The notes: generated from the letters alone by a model not told the origin. A DNA stretch of 64,000 nt from Nocardiopsis kunsanensis DSM 44524 (GCF_000340965.1 NZ_ANAY01000001.1:62001-126000), one strand, 5' to 3'; counted from the stretch's first letter, positions 50,896 to 59,993 are shown. A program made the numbers and translations.

Positions 50896-53094
50896 ATGAG
50901 TTTTCCTCGCCAACAGGCCCGAACCCAGCGTTTCACCATCGGGGTACCCCGTGGTTTCCAGGTCTCCGCCGACGGGGACCGGGTGACCTTCCTCCGCTCC
51001 CGTGACGGCTCGGACCCGGCCACGTGCCTGTGGATCCACGACACCGAGCGTGGCACCACCGAGATCCTCGCCGACCCGCGGGCCCTCGGTGCCGACGACG
51101 AGAACCTGCCCCCCGAGGAGCGGGCCCGCCGCGAGCGCCTGCGCGAGCACGGCGGCGGCATCGTCTCCTACACCGTCGACCGTGCCTTCACCCGCGCCGT
51201 CTTCACGCTCTCCGGCCGCCTGTTCCACGTCGACCTGGCCGGTGACGACCGCGAACCCCGCGAGCTGCCGGCCACCCAGCCCGTCGTGGACCCGCAGCTG
51301 AACCCGGCCGGCGACCGTGTCGCCTACGTCAGCGGCGGCGCCCTCAAGGTCATCGACATCTCCGACGCCGAACCCGAGAACGGTGACCGGGTCATCGCCT
51401 CTCCCGACGGCGAACACGTCACCTGGGGACTGGCCGACTTCGTGGCGGCCGAGGAGATGAACCGGTTCCGCGGTTTCTGGTGGGCTCCGGACGGTTCCTC
51501 CCTGCTGGCCACCCGGGTCGACGAGTCCGGTGTGGCCCGCTGGTACGTGGACGACCCGGCCTCCCCGGGGCAGGAGCCGACCGCGCTCCGCTACCCGGCC
51601 GCCGGCACCGGCAACCCGGACGTGCGCCTGGCCGTCCTCCCGGTCGTCCCGGCCGCACGGCAGCGGGCCGAGGGCGATCCGGCACCCGTCTGGGTGGAGT
51701 GGGACCGCGAGGCCCTGCCCTACCTGCCGACCGCGGGCTGGACGACCGGCCCCGACGGCACCCCGACGGTGGTCTTCACCGGGCAGAGCCGCGACCAGCG
51801 CACCCTGATCCTGTTCTCGGCGGACCCGGTGACCGGTCTCGTCGTGGAGACCCTCACCGAGACCGACGACGTGTGGGTCGAGCTCATGCCGGGCGTGCCC
51901 GACCACACCTCCTCCGGTGCCCTGGTGTGGATCGGTCGCGACGGCGACGGTGCTCGGCGCGTGTACGTGGACGAGGACCCGGTCAGCCCGGCGGACGTGT
52001 ACGTGCGCGGTGTCGTGAGCGTGGACGGCCGGAGGATCCTGTACTCGGGTTCGCCCGCCGACCGTCCCGGCGAGGTCTCCCTGTGGCTGGTCGACCTGGA
52101 GAGCGGCCTGTCCGCCCCGGTCGACCTCACCGACACCGGCCCGTCCGACAGCGACGCACACGGCGGGCTCCGCTCCGGGCGCCTGCGCGGGGACACCCTC
52201 GTGCTCCAGCACCGGTCCATGGACCACACCGGTGTCCGCACCGTGGTCGTGCGCAACGCCAGCACGCAGACACGGCAGTCCCGGACCGAGATCGAGAGCT
52301 TCGCACAGGAACCGGACCTGCCCGAGCCGCGCGTGGAGTTCTGGCGTGCCGGGCAGCGCCGCATCCCCAGCGCCCTCGTGCTGCCGTCCTGGTACTCCGA
52401 CGGCGACGGCCCGCTCCCGGTACTCGTCGCCCCCTACGGCGGCCCGCACGCGCAGCGGGTGCTGCACGCACGGGGCGCGTTCCTGAGCAGCCAGTGGTTC
52501 GCGGAGCAGGGCTTCGCGGTACTCATCGCCGACGGTCGTGGGACCCCGGGCGTGGGGGTGGAGTGGGAGCAGGACGTCCACCTCGACCTGGCCGGCCCCG
52601 TCCTGGAGGACCAGGTCGCCGCGCTGGAGGACGCCGCCGAGCGTTTCGGCTGCCTGGACACCTCCCGCGTGGGGATCCAGGGGTGGTCCTTCGGGGGATA
52701 CCTGGCCACACTCGCGGTGCTGCGTCGGCCGGACGCCTTCCACGCCGCCGTGGCCGGTGCCCCCGTCATCGACTGGGAGCTCTACGACACCCACTACACG
52801 GAGCGGTACCTGGGCACCCCGGAGGGCGAGCCGAAGGCCTACGAGCGCAGTTCCCTGCTGGCCGACGCCGGTGGCCTGGAGCGGCCGGTGATGTTCGTGC
52901 ACGGCCTCTCCGACGACAACGTGGTCTTCGCGCACACGCAGCGGATGTCGTCGGCGCTGCTGGCCGCCGGCCGCCCGCACACGGTGCTCCCGTTGTCGGG
53001 GGTGACGCACTCGCCCTCGGACCCGACGGTCGCGGAGAACCTGCTGCTGTTGCAGGTGGAGTTCTTGAAGGAGTGTCTGGGCGTGGAGGGGTAG
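50896..53094 (+). CDS. S9 family prolyl oligopeptidase/dipeptidyl peptidase
   Basis: The 732-residue protein has a DPP-IV-type N-terminal propeller (about 50-470, with SWVDR-like repeats such as GFWWAPDGSSLLATRVDES) and a C-terminal alpha/beta hydrolase (480-732). The catalytic Ser lies in QGWSFGGYLA near residue 598, the Asp in HGLSDDNVVF near 675 and the His in GVTHSPSDP near 706. There is no signal peptide, so it is probably cytoplasmic. It cleaves after proline or alanine in short peptides. The longer frame upstream of 50896 is antisense to mshB. Confidence 0.94.
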   Translation: MSFPRQQARTQRFTIGVPRGFQVSADGDRVTFLRSRDGSDPATCLWIHDTERGTTEILADPRALGADDENLPPEERARRERLREHGGGIVSYTVDRAFTRAVFTLSGRLFHVDLAGDDREPRELPATQPVVDPQLNPAGDRVAYVSGGALKVIDISDAEPENGDRVIASPDGEHVTWGLADFVAAEEMNRFRGFWWAPDGSSLLATRVDESGVARWYVDDPASPGQEPTALRYPAAGTGNPDVRLAVLPVVPAARQRAEGDPAPVWVEWDREALPYLPTAGWTTGPDGTPTVVFTGQSRDQRTLILFSADPVTGLVVETLTETDDVWVELMPGVPDHTSSGALVWIGRDGDGARRVYVDEDPVSPADVYVRGVVSVDGRRILYSGSPADRPGEVSLWLVDLESGLSAPVDLTDTGPSDSDAHGGLRSGRLRGDTLVLQHRSMDHTGVRTVVVRNASTQTRQSRTEIESFAQEPDLPEPRVEFWRAGQRRIPSALVLPSWYSDGDGPLPVLVAPYGGPHAQRVLHARGAFLSSQWFAEQGFAVLIADGRGTPGVGVEWEQDVHLDLAGPVLEDQVAALEDAAERFGCLDTSRVGIQGWSFGGYLATLAVLRRPDAFHAAVAGAPVIDWELYDTHYTERYLGTPEGEPKAYERSSLLADAGGLERPVMFVHGLSDDNVVFAHTQRMSSALLAAGRPHTVLPLSGVTHSPSDPTVAENLLLLQVEFLKECLGVEG

Positions 53095-53107
53095 ACCCCG
53101 TGCCGCT

Positions 53108-53164
53108 CCCGCCTGCCGTGCGGCCGGTCTCCCGTGCGCGGGGTCCGGCCGCACGGCAGGCGGG
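53108..53164. terminator. Strong bidirectional terminator
   Basis: A perfect 20-bp stem (53108-53127 with 53145-53164) has a 17-base GC-rich loop. It ends one base before the convergent kinase stop, between the peptidase and kinase genes. Confidence 0.88.
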
Positions 53165-54991
53165 TCAGAGGCCCGTGTTCGGGGGTCCGTCCGCGATCTC
53201 GGCCTCGTCGGGGAGCGCGAGGCTCACGGGTTCGCCGAACTGCTCGAACAGGACGTACTCGTTGGTGCGGTTCTCGAATGCCCCCTGTGCACCCTCGACC
53301 GTCCAGTTCTCGTGTGTGTGGAGAAGCTGCGGGTACCCGTCCTCCCCGACCCAGAGGTGGAAGAAGTGCTCGTCCGACTCCCCCTCCTCGATCGATGACG
53401 GGAGGCTTCCCGTGTAGTGGTGGCCCGCCGAGCCGGCCGAGCGCTCGTCGACCGTCTCGTGTTCGACGGCGCTCTCGGCCGCACCCACCTCGGTGACCCC
53501 TCCGTAGGTGACCTCCCGGGCCTGGTCCACCACCTCGGTGATCTGGACCAACCGGTCCTCCCACAGTTCACGCCTGGTGTCGTAGGCCTCGTCGGCAGGG
53601 TCTCGGTAGAAGGCGTCCTCGGCCCCCTCGTTCCTCATCCTGGAGTTGCGGACGACGTCGTCGGGTCCTTCACCGATCTCGATGATCTCGACCAGTGCGG
53701 GGCCGCCCAGATCGCTCTGCCAGTAGACGGGCTCGGGGTCCTCCGTGTAGGCGAACTCCTGCCACGGCGGATCCCCCATTTCTGTCCCGGACATGAAATA
53801 GGCGCTCTCGAAACTCGCCGCCCCGCGCGCGAGTGCGACCGCCTCCCGTGCGACGGCCACCGCGTCCTCGGGGGCGGACTCCACTGCGGGAACGTTCTCC
53901 TCCTCGTCCGCCGCGTCCCCGTCCGGGCCGTCACTCCCGGGCGCGAGGAGGGACCAGGACCCGATCAGGGCCAGGACCAGGAGGAGGGAGGCAGCCGCCG
54001 GGAGCAGGACGGGGCCCCGCCGGCGGCGCCGGACCTTCCTCGGTTCCGGGACCTCCACCCCGGACCACTCGACGGCGATCACCACCGTGGCCTCGTGCGC
54101 CGGTTCCTGCGCTCCGGCCCCCACCTGGGTCCTGGACCAGCGCCGGGTGAGTTCGTCCAGCGCCTGGGCCGCGGTCGGCCTCCGCGCGGGGTCGGGTCCG
54201 AGGCCGGCCCGGACCGGACCGAGGACCTCCTCCGGCAGCCCGGTCGGGTCCGGGGGCTCGTTCCGTGTCCGGTGGGAGACGACGTCGACCGCTCCCCTGC
54301 CGAAGGGTTCGCGGCCGGTGGCAGCGAAATACACCAGGGCCGCCCAGGAGAACATGTCCGAACTCGGCGAGGCCTCCGTGCCCTCGTACTGCTCGGGGGC
54401 CATCCAACCGGGGGTACCGATGATCCCGCCGGTCGAGGTCAGGGCCGTTCCCTCCAGGGCTCGGGCGATCCCGAAGTCGAGCACCTTCGGGCCCTCGGGG
54501 GACATGATCACGTTCCCGGGTTTCAGGTCACGGTGGACGACACCCGCTGCGTGGATCGCCCGGAGCGCCTCGGCGAGCCCGACGGCCACGGCCATGAGCA
54601 TCCCGCCGCTCAAAGCACCCTTCTCACGGACGTGTCCGCGCAGGGTCGGGCCGGGAACGTACTCCGTGGCCAACCACGGGGTGGCAGCGGACAGGTCGGC
54701 GCCGTGGAAGTCCGGGGTGCAGGAGGCGTCGACCCGCGACACCAGGTCGATCTCACGGCCGAACCGGGCCAGGAACTCCGGGTCCAGGGCGAAATGGGGG
54801 TGCACGACCTTGAGCGCCGACCGTCTTCCGTCCTCGGCGATACCGGCGTACACGGCCCCCATGCCTCCGGCACCGATCCTGCCCACGACCGTGTAGGGGC
54901 CGAGGGTTCTCGGGTCCGTGTCGGCCACCGGTTCGACACCCGGTGGGAGCCGGTCCCGGTCGAAGGGTTCGGACGAGGGGGATCGAGCCAT
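53165..54991 (-). CDS. Membrane serine/threonine protein kinase (paralog 2)
   Basis: The 608-residue protein has a kinase domain (about 33-290) with Gly loop GRIGAGGMGAVY, ATP-binding Lys61 in ALKVVHPH, catalytic Asp155 in VVHRDLKPGN and DFG Asp172. A basic stretch then a membrane helix (about 352-372) precede an extracytoplasmic domain of ~230 residues with no PASTA repeats. This outer part has no recognised family and ends in GPPNTGL. ATG 54991 has GGAAGG seven bases upstream; ATG 55006 is an alternative. It follows a paralogous kinase gene by 41 bases in an apparent operon. Confidence 0.9.
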   Translation of the reverse strand: MARSPSSEPFDRDRLPPGVEPVADTDPRTLGPYTVVGRIGAGGMGAVYAGIAEDGRRSALKVVHPHFALDPEFLARFGREIDLVSRVDASCTPDFHGADLSAATPWLATEYVPGPTLRGHVREKGALSGGMLMAVAVGLAEALRAIHAAGVVHRDLKPGNVIMSPEGPKVLDFGIARALEGTALTSTGGIIGTPGWMAPEQYEGTEASPSSDMFSWAALVYFAATGREPFGRGAVDVVSHRTRNEPPDPTGLPEEVLGPVRAGLGPDPARRPTAAQALDELTRRWSRTQVGAGAQEPAHEATVVIAVEWSGVEVPEPRKVRRRRRGPVLLPAAASLLLVLALIGSWSLLAPGSDGPDGDAADEEENVPAVESAPEDAVAVAREAVALARGAASFESAYFMSGTEMGDPPWQEFAYTEDPEPVYWQSDLGGPALVEIIEIGEGPDDVVRNSRMRNEGAEDAFYRDPADEAYDTRRELWEDRLVQITEVVDQAREVTYGGVTEVGAAESAVEHETVDERSAGSAGHHYTGSLPSSIEEGESDEHFFHLWVGEDGYPQLLHTHENWTVEGAQGAFENRTNEYVLFEQFGEPVSLALPDEAEIADGPPNTGL

Positions 54992-55032
54992 GCTCGGGCC
55001 TTCCATGCAGGGGAGCGGTGGGGTCGAGCTGT

Positions 55033-56817
55033 TCAGGTGCCGTCGAAGATGCAGCTGTTGCGGGGCACACCGTCGGAGGAGGTCGTGTCGTGCGGGAAGA
55101 GGACGGTGTCCGGTCCGGACACCTCGCCGAGGTGGCAGACCCCTCCCGGATAGTCCAGGTCCCGGACCTGCCCGTCCTCGCGCACTTCCTCCGGCGCGTA
55201 GTAGACGACACCGTCGCCCGTGGTGGAGAAACTCATCGAGTACCTGCGGGTCCCGCTGTCCGGTGACATCGCGAGGTTCGACTGCACCGGCTCCTCCCAC
55301 CGGAGCAGTTCGATGTGGTCCTGGCCGGGGGCGATGCGCTCCGCCCAGCCGAAGTCCGAAGGACGCACGTGGACGGAACCGAAGTCGAGCAGGTACTCGA
55401 GCTCGACCTTCACGCTCTGGCGGGACTCCCAGCTGTCGCCGCCGTAGACATCGATCCGCAACTGGTCGAGCTGCTCCCCGCCGTCCTCGGAGACGAGCGA
55501 GCGGACGAGGGTGGTCCCGTCCCCGGGGACCGGTTCGACCACGACGGTGCCGCTCTCATAGAGCCCGCGGTACTGGTCGGGGACGTCCTCGGGGATCTCC
55601 GTGGCCCGTTCCCGGTCCTGGTCCCCGGTGCCCTGGCTGTTCCGACCGTCCGGGGGCGTCTGTGGGACCGCCGAACCGCCGTCCGCACGCCCGGCCCACA
55701 TCCCGAGCCCCACTGCGGCCAGGAGTGCGAGCGCCAGCGCACCCGCGCCGAGGGCGAGTCCCCGGCGGTGGCGGCGCACCCACGGCTCCTTCGGGGGCGC
55801 GTGTGCGATCCACCGGTCGATCTCAGCGCCCACCGCGCTCCCGGACCTCTCCGGCCCCGCTCCGGGGCCCGCCCCCGACCGCACGGGCGACCCCTGCCAG
55901 GCCTGGCCCATGGCGAACGTGACGTCGACCCCACCGTCCGGGGCGGCCTCCTCGGGGACGAGTACCGCGAGCTCCCGCATGAGTGCATCCGCTCGCGGGC
56001 GCCGGTCCGGGTCCTTGGCCAACGCCTGTTCCAGGCTCAGCGCCAGGGCCCCGGGGACACCGTCGAGGTCGGGGGCCCCGCCCAGGACCCGGGTGACGAC
56101 GGCACCGGTGCTGCCGCTCCCGAACGGTTCGCGCCCGGTCGCGGCGTGGGCGAGCAGGCAGGCCCAGGCGAACACGTCCGAGTACCCTGTGGCGTCCTCA
56201 CCCCTGTACTGCTCGGGGGCGATCCATCCGGGGGTGCCGACCACACCGCCGGTCCGGGTCAGCGCGGTCTCCTCCACTGCCCGGGCGATGCCGAAGTCCA
56301 GCACCTTGGGCCCGTCCGGCGCCAGGATCACGTTGCCGGGTTTCAGGTCGCGGTGCACCACTCCGGCCGCGTGGATCGCGGTCAGCGCTTCGGCCGTCCC
56401 GAGGGCGAAGAGGACGAGTCCGGTCTCCCGCAGCGGACCGTGGTCCCGCAGGTGTTCGGCCAGGGTCGGCCCGGCCACGTACTCGGTCGCCAGCCACGGC
56501 ACCTCGGCGCGTGTGTCGCTCTCGAGGAACCGCGGCACACATGCGGCCCGCACCCTCCGCACCAGGGCCACTTCGCGTGCGAACCTGGTGCGAAACTCGG
56601 CGTCGGAGGCGAAGACCCGGTGCACGGTCTTGACGGCCACTCGCCGGTCCTCGTCGTCCAGCGCCGCGTAGACCACACCCATCCCGCCCGACCCCAAGCG
56701 CCCCACCAGACGGAACGGTCCCACCCGGCGCGGGTCACGCCCGTCCAAAGGCTGCACACCGGGGGGCAGCGACGGCATCGGGCCTGCGCCCTCGGGGGAA
56801 GGGGGAGGGGAGAACAT
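55033..56817 (-). CDS. Membrane serine/threonine protein kinase (paralog 1)
   Basis: The 594-residue protein has a kinase domain (about 35-290) with GRLGSGGMGVVY, Lys63 in VAVKTVHRVF, Asp157 in HRDLKPGNVI and DFG Asp174. The membrane helix (about 365-387, LALGAGALALALLAAVGLGM) is followed by a 200-residue outer domain with VVVEPVPGDGTTLVRSL and a Cys pair (GVCHLGE and NSCIFDG), different from the outer domain of the next gene. It probably senses an extracellular signal. The start (ATG 56817) is uncertain; ATG 56778 is in frame. Tandem duplication of the kinase part with divergent sensors is the clear picture. Confidence 0.88.
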   Translation of the reverse strand: MFSPPPSPEGAGPMPSLPPGVQPLDGRDPRRVGPFRLVGRLGSGGMGVVYAALDDEDRRVAVKTVHRVFASDAEFRTRFAREVALVRRVRAACVPRFLESDTRAEVPWLATEYVAGPTLAEHLRDHGPLRETGLVLFALGTAEALTAIHAAGVVHRDLKPGNVILAPDGPKVLDFGIARAVEETALTRTGGVVGTPGWIAPEQYRGEDATGYSDVFAWACLLAHAATGREPFGSGSTGAVVTRVLGGAPDLDGVPGALALSLEQALAKDPDRRPRADALMRELAVLVPEEAAPDGGVDVTFAMGQAWQGSPVRSGAGPGAGPERSGSAVGAEIDRWIAHAPPKEPWVRRHRRGLALGAGALALALLAAVGLGMWAGRADGGSAVPQTPPDGRNSQGTGDQDRERATEIPEDVPDQYRGLYESGTVVVEPVPGDGTTLVRSLVSEDGGEQLDQLRIDVYGGDSWESRQSVKVELEYLLDFGSVHVRPSDFGWAERIAPGQDHIELLRWEEPVQSNLAMSPDSGTRRYSMSFSTTGDGVVYYAPEEVREDGQVRDLDYPGGVCHLGEVSGPDTVLFPHDTTSSDGVPRNSCIFDGT

Positions 56818-56995
56818 ACGGAACCGTTCTGTCGCGGGGACTGAGCGCCATCGTACGTAGGAGGCGTTCGGAGCGGGAAACGTTCGGGGAAGGAGATCCT
56901 CGGCTCCGGGCGTGCGCACCTCCGCGGCTCCGCCGAAGCCGGAGGCCGGGTCCTCCTCCCTGCGGCCCTGGTTCGGGGTTCCGGAATGAGCGTTC

Positions 56996-57001
56996 TAGCC
57001 T
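56996..57001 (+). promoter_or_regulatory. -10 box (TAGCCT), leaderless
   Basis: TAGCCT ends six bases before the ATG at 57008. There is no ribosome-binding site. Confidence 0.55.
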
Positions 57002-57007
57002 GGGCGT

Positions 57008-57406
57008 ATGCGTTCGTATACGGTGCCGCTCGCCTTCGCGGCCGACTTCCTGTGTGTGCTCGTCTTCGTCGTGCTCGGCAAGGTCGATCACGAGACCGGG
57101 ACAGCCCTGGGCGCGGTCGCGGGCACCGCGTGGCCGTTCCTGGGCGGACTGGTTCTGGGATGGGTGGTCACCCTGGCCTGGCGCATGCCTGTCCGCATCT
57201 GGCCATCCGGGATGTTCGTGTGGGCGGTCACCGTCGCGGGCGGCATGGTGTTGCGCCTGCTCAGTGGCGAGGGAGCGCCCACGAGCTTCGTCGTGGTGAC
57301 GGCATCCTTCCTCGCTGTGACCATGCTCGGGTGGCGCACGATCGCTCGCGTTGTCTCCCGCAGGGGCCACACGGGCGCGCGTTCGGGGCAGACTGGGACG
57401 AGTTGA
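57008..57406 (+). CDS. DUF3054 small membrane protein
   Basis: The 132-residue protein has four helices (about 5-24, 32-53, 67-83, 90-108). The first helix motif FAADFLCVLVFVVLGKVDHE and the later PSGMFVWAVTVAGGMVLR match the DUF3054 family. The function is unknown. It starts at the predicted transcription start. It ends 22 bases before the next gene. Confidence 0.82.
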   Translation: MRSYTVPLAFAADFLCVLVFVVLGKVDHETGTALGAVAGTAWPFLGGLVLGWVVTLAWRMPVRIWPSGMFVWAVTVAGGMVLRLLSGEGAPTSFVVVTASFLAVTMLGWRTIARVVSRRGHTGARSGQTGTS

Positions 57407-57428
57407 TCCCTCACATCTGGAGGAGACC

Positions 57429-57818
57429 GTGTCCGATCCGGCCGGCATCGCCATCATCACAGCCATCGCCACCGGTACCGTGCAGAAGATCAGCGACTCC
57501 GTGTCCGACAGCACCGCTGAGGCCTTCAAGTCCCTGTGCAAGAAGGTCTTCGCCCGTTTCCGCGGCCTCCCGGAGGCCCAGGAGGCCCTGGACGGGGTCC
57601 GCCTGGACAGCGAGGACGGCTCCGCCCTGGAAGCGGTCGCCGACCACCTGCACCGTGCCGAACAGGAGGATCCGGAGATCGCCCGGCTGATGGCCGAGCT
57701 GCGCCGGGCCGTCGAGGACCGGGGTGCAGACTCGGTGGTCAACACCGTCCACGGCGGGGTCTCCGACGAGGCGAAAGTCGTCCAGGGCCGGGACTTCCAC
57801 GGTGACCTCCGACTCTGA
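57429..57818 (+). CDS. Small helical protein with possible C-terminal amyloid-signalling motif
   Basis: The 129-residue protein starts at GTG 57429 with GGAGGAGA just upstream. Residues 5-18 are hydrophobic (AGIAIITAIATGTV), and residues 20-100 are amphipathic, charged helices. The C-terminus has NTVHGGVSDEAKVVQG followed by RDFHGDLRL (residues 105-129). The N-x-V-H-G-G ... V-V-Q-G-R-D-F-H-G pattern resembles the short RHIM-like/amyloid-signalling motifs I know from actinobacterial NLR and effector-associated proteins, where it would drive prion-like assembly. I know no characterised member of this exact type. Whether it pairs with a partner elsewhere cannot be seen. Confidence 0.7.
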   Translation: MSDPAGIAIITAIATGTVQKISDSVSDSTAEAFKSLCKKVFARFRGLPEAQEALDGVRLDSEDGSALEAVADHLHRAEQEDPEIARLMAELRRAVEDRGADSVVNTVHGGVSDEAKVVQGRDFHGDLRL

Positions 57819-57826
57819 TGATTCCG

Positions 57827-57832
57827 TAAGCT
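57827..57832 (+). promoter_or_regulatory. -10 box (TAAGCT), leaderless
   Basis: TAAGCT ends seven bases before the ATG at 57840, with no ribosome-binding site. Confidence 0.55.
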
Positions 57833-57839
57833 GGTTGTG

Positions 57840-58550
57840 ATGAACGAGCCACCCGCACCCGAACCCGACCCGCCCTCCACGGCCAATGGTGAGGACGAGG
57901 CACGCGAGGTCGGTGTGGGCCCGTGGGTCGGCCCCTGGCCCGAGGGCGACCACTACGACCCCGAACTCCTGGCCAAGGGCGACCGCCGCAACGTCGTCGA
58001 CCAGTACCGGTACTGGCGCCGCGAGGCGATCGTCGCCGACCTCGACACCGTGCGCCATCCGTTCCACGTCGCGGTGGAGAACTGGTCGCACGACTTCAAC
58101 ATCGGTTCGGTGGTGCGTACCGCGAACGCGTTCAACTGCGCCGGCGTGCACATCGTCGGCCGCCGTCGGTGGAACAAACGCGGCGCCATGGTCACCGACC
58201 GCTATCAGCACGTGTACCACCATCCCGACACCGCTGCCCTGCTGGAATGGGCGTACCAGCGCGAACTCCCCCTGATCGGTGTGGACAACCTCCCCGGTGC
58301 CGTGCCGTTGGAGAGCCATCCCCTGCCGCGGTCGGTCGTGCTGGTGTTCGGTCAGGAAGGCCCGGGGCTGTCGGAGGAGGCGCGCCGCGACTGCGAGGCC
58401 GTGCTCTCCATAGCCCAGTTCGGGTCGACCCGCTCGATCAACGCCGGTGCAGCCGCGGCGGTCGCCATGCACGCCTGGGTGCGGGCGCACGTGTTCGACC
58501 AACCCGTGGACGGGACGCCCTCCCGGAGCGGGTTCCCCACCTTGTCGTGA
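57840..58550 (+). CDS. SpoU/TrmH-family RNA 2'-O-methyltransferase
   Basis: The 236-residue SPOUT methyltransferase has motif 1 NWSHDFNIGSVVRTANAFNC with the catalytic Arg. Motif 2 is VVLVFGQEGPGLSEE, and motif 3 is GSTRSINAGAAAAVAMHAW. It binds SAM in a trefoil knot and methylates a ribose in tRNA or rRNA; the exact target cannot be read. The N-terminal ~45 residues are acidic/Pro-rich. The start ATG is at the predicted transcription start, with GTG 57837 also in frame. Confidence 0.92.
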   Translation: MNEPPAPEPDPPSTANGEDEAREVGVGPWVGPWPEGDHYDPELLAKGDRRNVVDQYRYWRREAIVADLDTVRHPFHVAVENWSHDFNIGSVVRTANAFNCAGVHIVGRRRWNKRGAMVTDRYQHVYHHPDTAALLEWAYQRELPLIGVDNLPGAVPLESHPLPRSVVLVFGQEGPGLSEEARRDCEAVLSIAQFGSTRSINAGAAAAVAMHAWVRAHVFDQPVDGTPSRSGFPTLS

Positions 58551-58563
58551 TCCGAACGTGATC

Positions 58564-58569
58564 TACCAT
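58564..58569 (+). promoter_or_regulatory. Possible -10 (TACCAT) of GNAT gene 1
   Basis: TTGTCG at 58542-58547, a 16-base spacer and TACCAT form a plausible promoter. A matching TACCAT occurs at 59307-59312 before the second GNAT gene. Confidence 0.4.
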
Positions 58570-58603
58570 GGGCGGAGCCGCCCCCGAGCCCGGAGAGTTC
58601 CTC

Positions 58604-59233
58604 ATGAGCGTCACCGTGACCGCGTCCGCCCGCCCCACCACGATCGATGACGTCCCCTCCGTGGCCCGGGTCCTGAGCCGGGCCACCCACGGCGACCCGC
58701 TCTTCCAATGGCTGTTCCCCGAGACACGGACCCGCCTGGCCAGGATCCGCCGCTTCCACGCCATGGCTGCCGGGTTCGGGTACGTGCCGTACGGCGACGT
58801 CCGGGTCACCGAGGCCGCGGAGTCCACGGCCGGTGAGTCCGTGGTGCGGGCGGCGGCGCTGTGGGCCCCGGCCGAGAGCAACCCCGAGGGCCCACTGGTC
58901 TCCCCCCGCCTGTGGCCGCACTGGGGGCCGCTGCTGGGACGCGGACGCGTCGCCCCCTTCGTGCGGGTCTTCGCGGAGTGGAAACTGGCCGCTCCGCAGG
59001 AGCCCCACCTCTACCTCGCCGCTCTGGGTGTGGATCCGGTGGTCGCCGGTACCGGCATCGGTGGCGCCCTGCTCTCGCAGGGCCTGGACCGTGCTGACGC
59101 CGAAGGGATGCCGGTCTTCACCCAGACCATGAACGACAAGGCCCTCGGGTTCTACGAGCGGTTCGGCTTCGAGGTGGTCCGTGAGGTCGACCACCTGGAG
59201 GGCGGCATCACCCACTTCCTCCAGCGCGGCTGA
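58604..59233 (+). CDS. GNAT family N-acetyltransferase (paralog 1)
   Basis: The 209-residue GNAT fold protein has RPTTIDDVPSVARVLSRA at the start, LYLAALGVDPVVAGTGIGGA with the acetyl-CoA loop, and LGFYERFGFEVVREVD as the C-terminal pattern. ATG 58604 has GGAGAG six bases upstream. It is closely related to the following gene, about one third identical by eye. The substrate is unknown; such pairs often arise by tandem duplication. Confidence 0.9.
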   Translation: MSVTVTASARPTTIDDVPSVARVLSRATHGDPLFQWLFPETRTRLARIRRFHAMAAGFGYVPYGDVRVTEAAESTAGESVVRAAALWAPAESNPEGPLVSPRLWPHWGPLLGRGRVAPFVRVFAEWKLAAPQEPHLYLAALGVDPVVAGTGIGGALLSQGLDRADAEGMPVFTQTMNDKALGFYERFGFEVVREVDHLEGGITHFLQRG

Positions 59234-59348
59234 GCCCGGAGGGCCCCACTTCCCCTCGTCCCGGAGCGCGGCTGCACGGTGCACGGCCGCAGGCGGACCC
59301 CTGACCTACCATGAGCGACATAAGGCCACGTCAGAGAGGTTTCCGCTC

Positions 59349-59993
59349 ATGAGTCACGCGGCAACGGCCCCTACCGTGCGTTCAGCGACGGCGGAGGACG
59401 TCCCCGGCATCGCCCGGGCCCTCGGTCTCGCGTTCTGGGACGATCCCCTGTACCGGTGGCTGTTCCCGGACACCATGACCCGCCGCGCCCGAACGGTCCG
59501 TTTCCATGCGCTCTTCGCCGGGTTCGCGTACGTGCCCGACGGGACCGTGGACGTGGTCCAGGAACAGGTGGAGTCGCCGCCGCACCCGGTCGTGCGCGGG
59601 GCCGCGTGGTGGGACGCACCGGGCCACGACGCGGAGTCCCGTCCGTCGTTCCTGCTGCGCAGCCTCCCGCATCTGGCCGGGTTGGTCGGCCTCTCCCGGC
59701 TGCCGGCGGTCTCGCGGTACTTCGCGCGGGTGGGCGAGGCGCGTCCGAACGAACCGCACTGGTATCTGGCCGCCTTGGGCACCGACCCGGTGGCGCAGGG
59801 GGCCGGTGCGGGTTCGGCGCTCATGCGTACCGGGCTGGAGCGCGCCGATGCCGACGGGCTTCCCGTCTTCCTGGAGACGATGAACCCCGACAACCTGCCC
59901 TTCTACGAGCGCCACGGGTTCCGTGTCACGAAGATCATGGACGAGACCGGGACCCCCACCGCCTACAGCATGCTCCGCCCGGCCGGCTCCTGA
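59349..59993 (+). CDS. GNAT family N-acetyltransferase (paralog 2)
   Basis: The 214-residue protein is a sister of the preceding GNAT: RSATAEDVPGIARALGLAFW, YLAALGTDPVAQGAGAGSAL, LPFYERHGFRVTKIMDETG. ATG 59349 follows GAGAGG at nine bases; the open frame to 59181 is only the tail of the other frame. The two share the DDPLYRWLF/GDPLFQWLF segment at residues ~30. The substrate is unknown. Confidence 0.9.
   Translation: MSHAATAPTVRSATAEDVPGIARALGLAFWDDPLYRWLFPDTMTRRARTVRFHALFAGFAYVPDGTVDVVQEQVESPPHPVVRGAAWWDAPGHDAESRPSFLLRSLPHLAGLVGLSRLPAVSRYFARVGEARPNEPHWYLAALGTDPVAQGAGAGSALMRTGLERADADGLPVFLETMNPDNLPFYERHGFRVTKIMDETGTPTAYSMLRPAGS

Noticed and set aside
50011-53094. A >1000-codon plus-strand open frame that includes the S9 peptidase
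   Set aside because: Upstream of ATG 50896 it only reads antisense to mshB; the peptidase fold starts at 50896.
49936-53154. A >1000-codon minus-strand open frame running from mshB through the S9 peptidase region
   Set aside because: Only the mshB part has motifs. The rest is antisense to the peptidase and open because of high GC.
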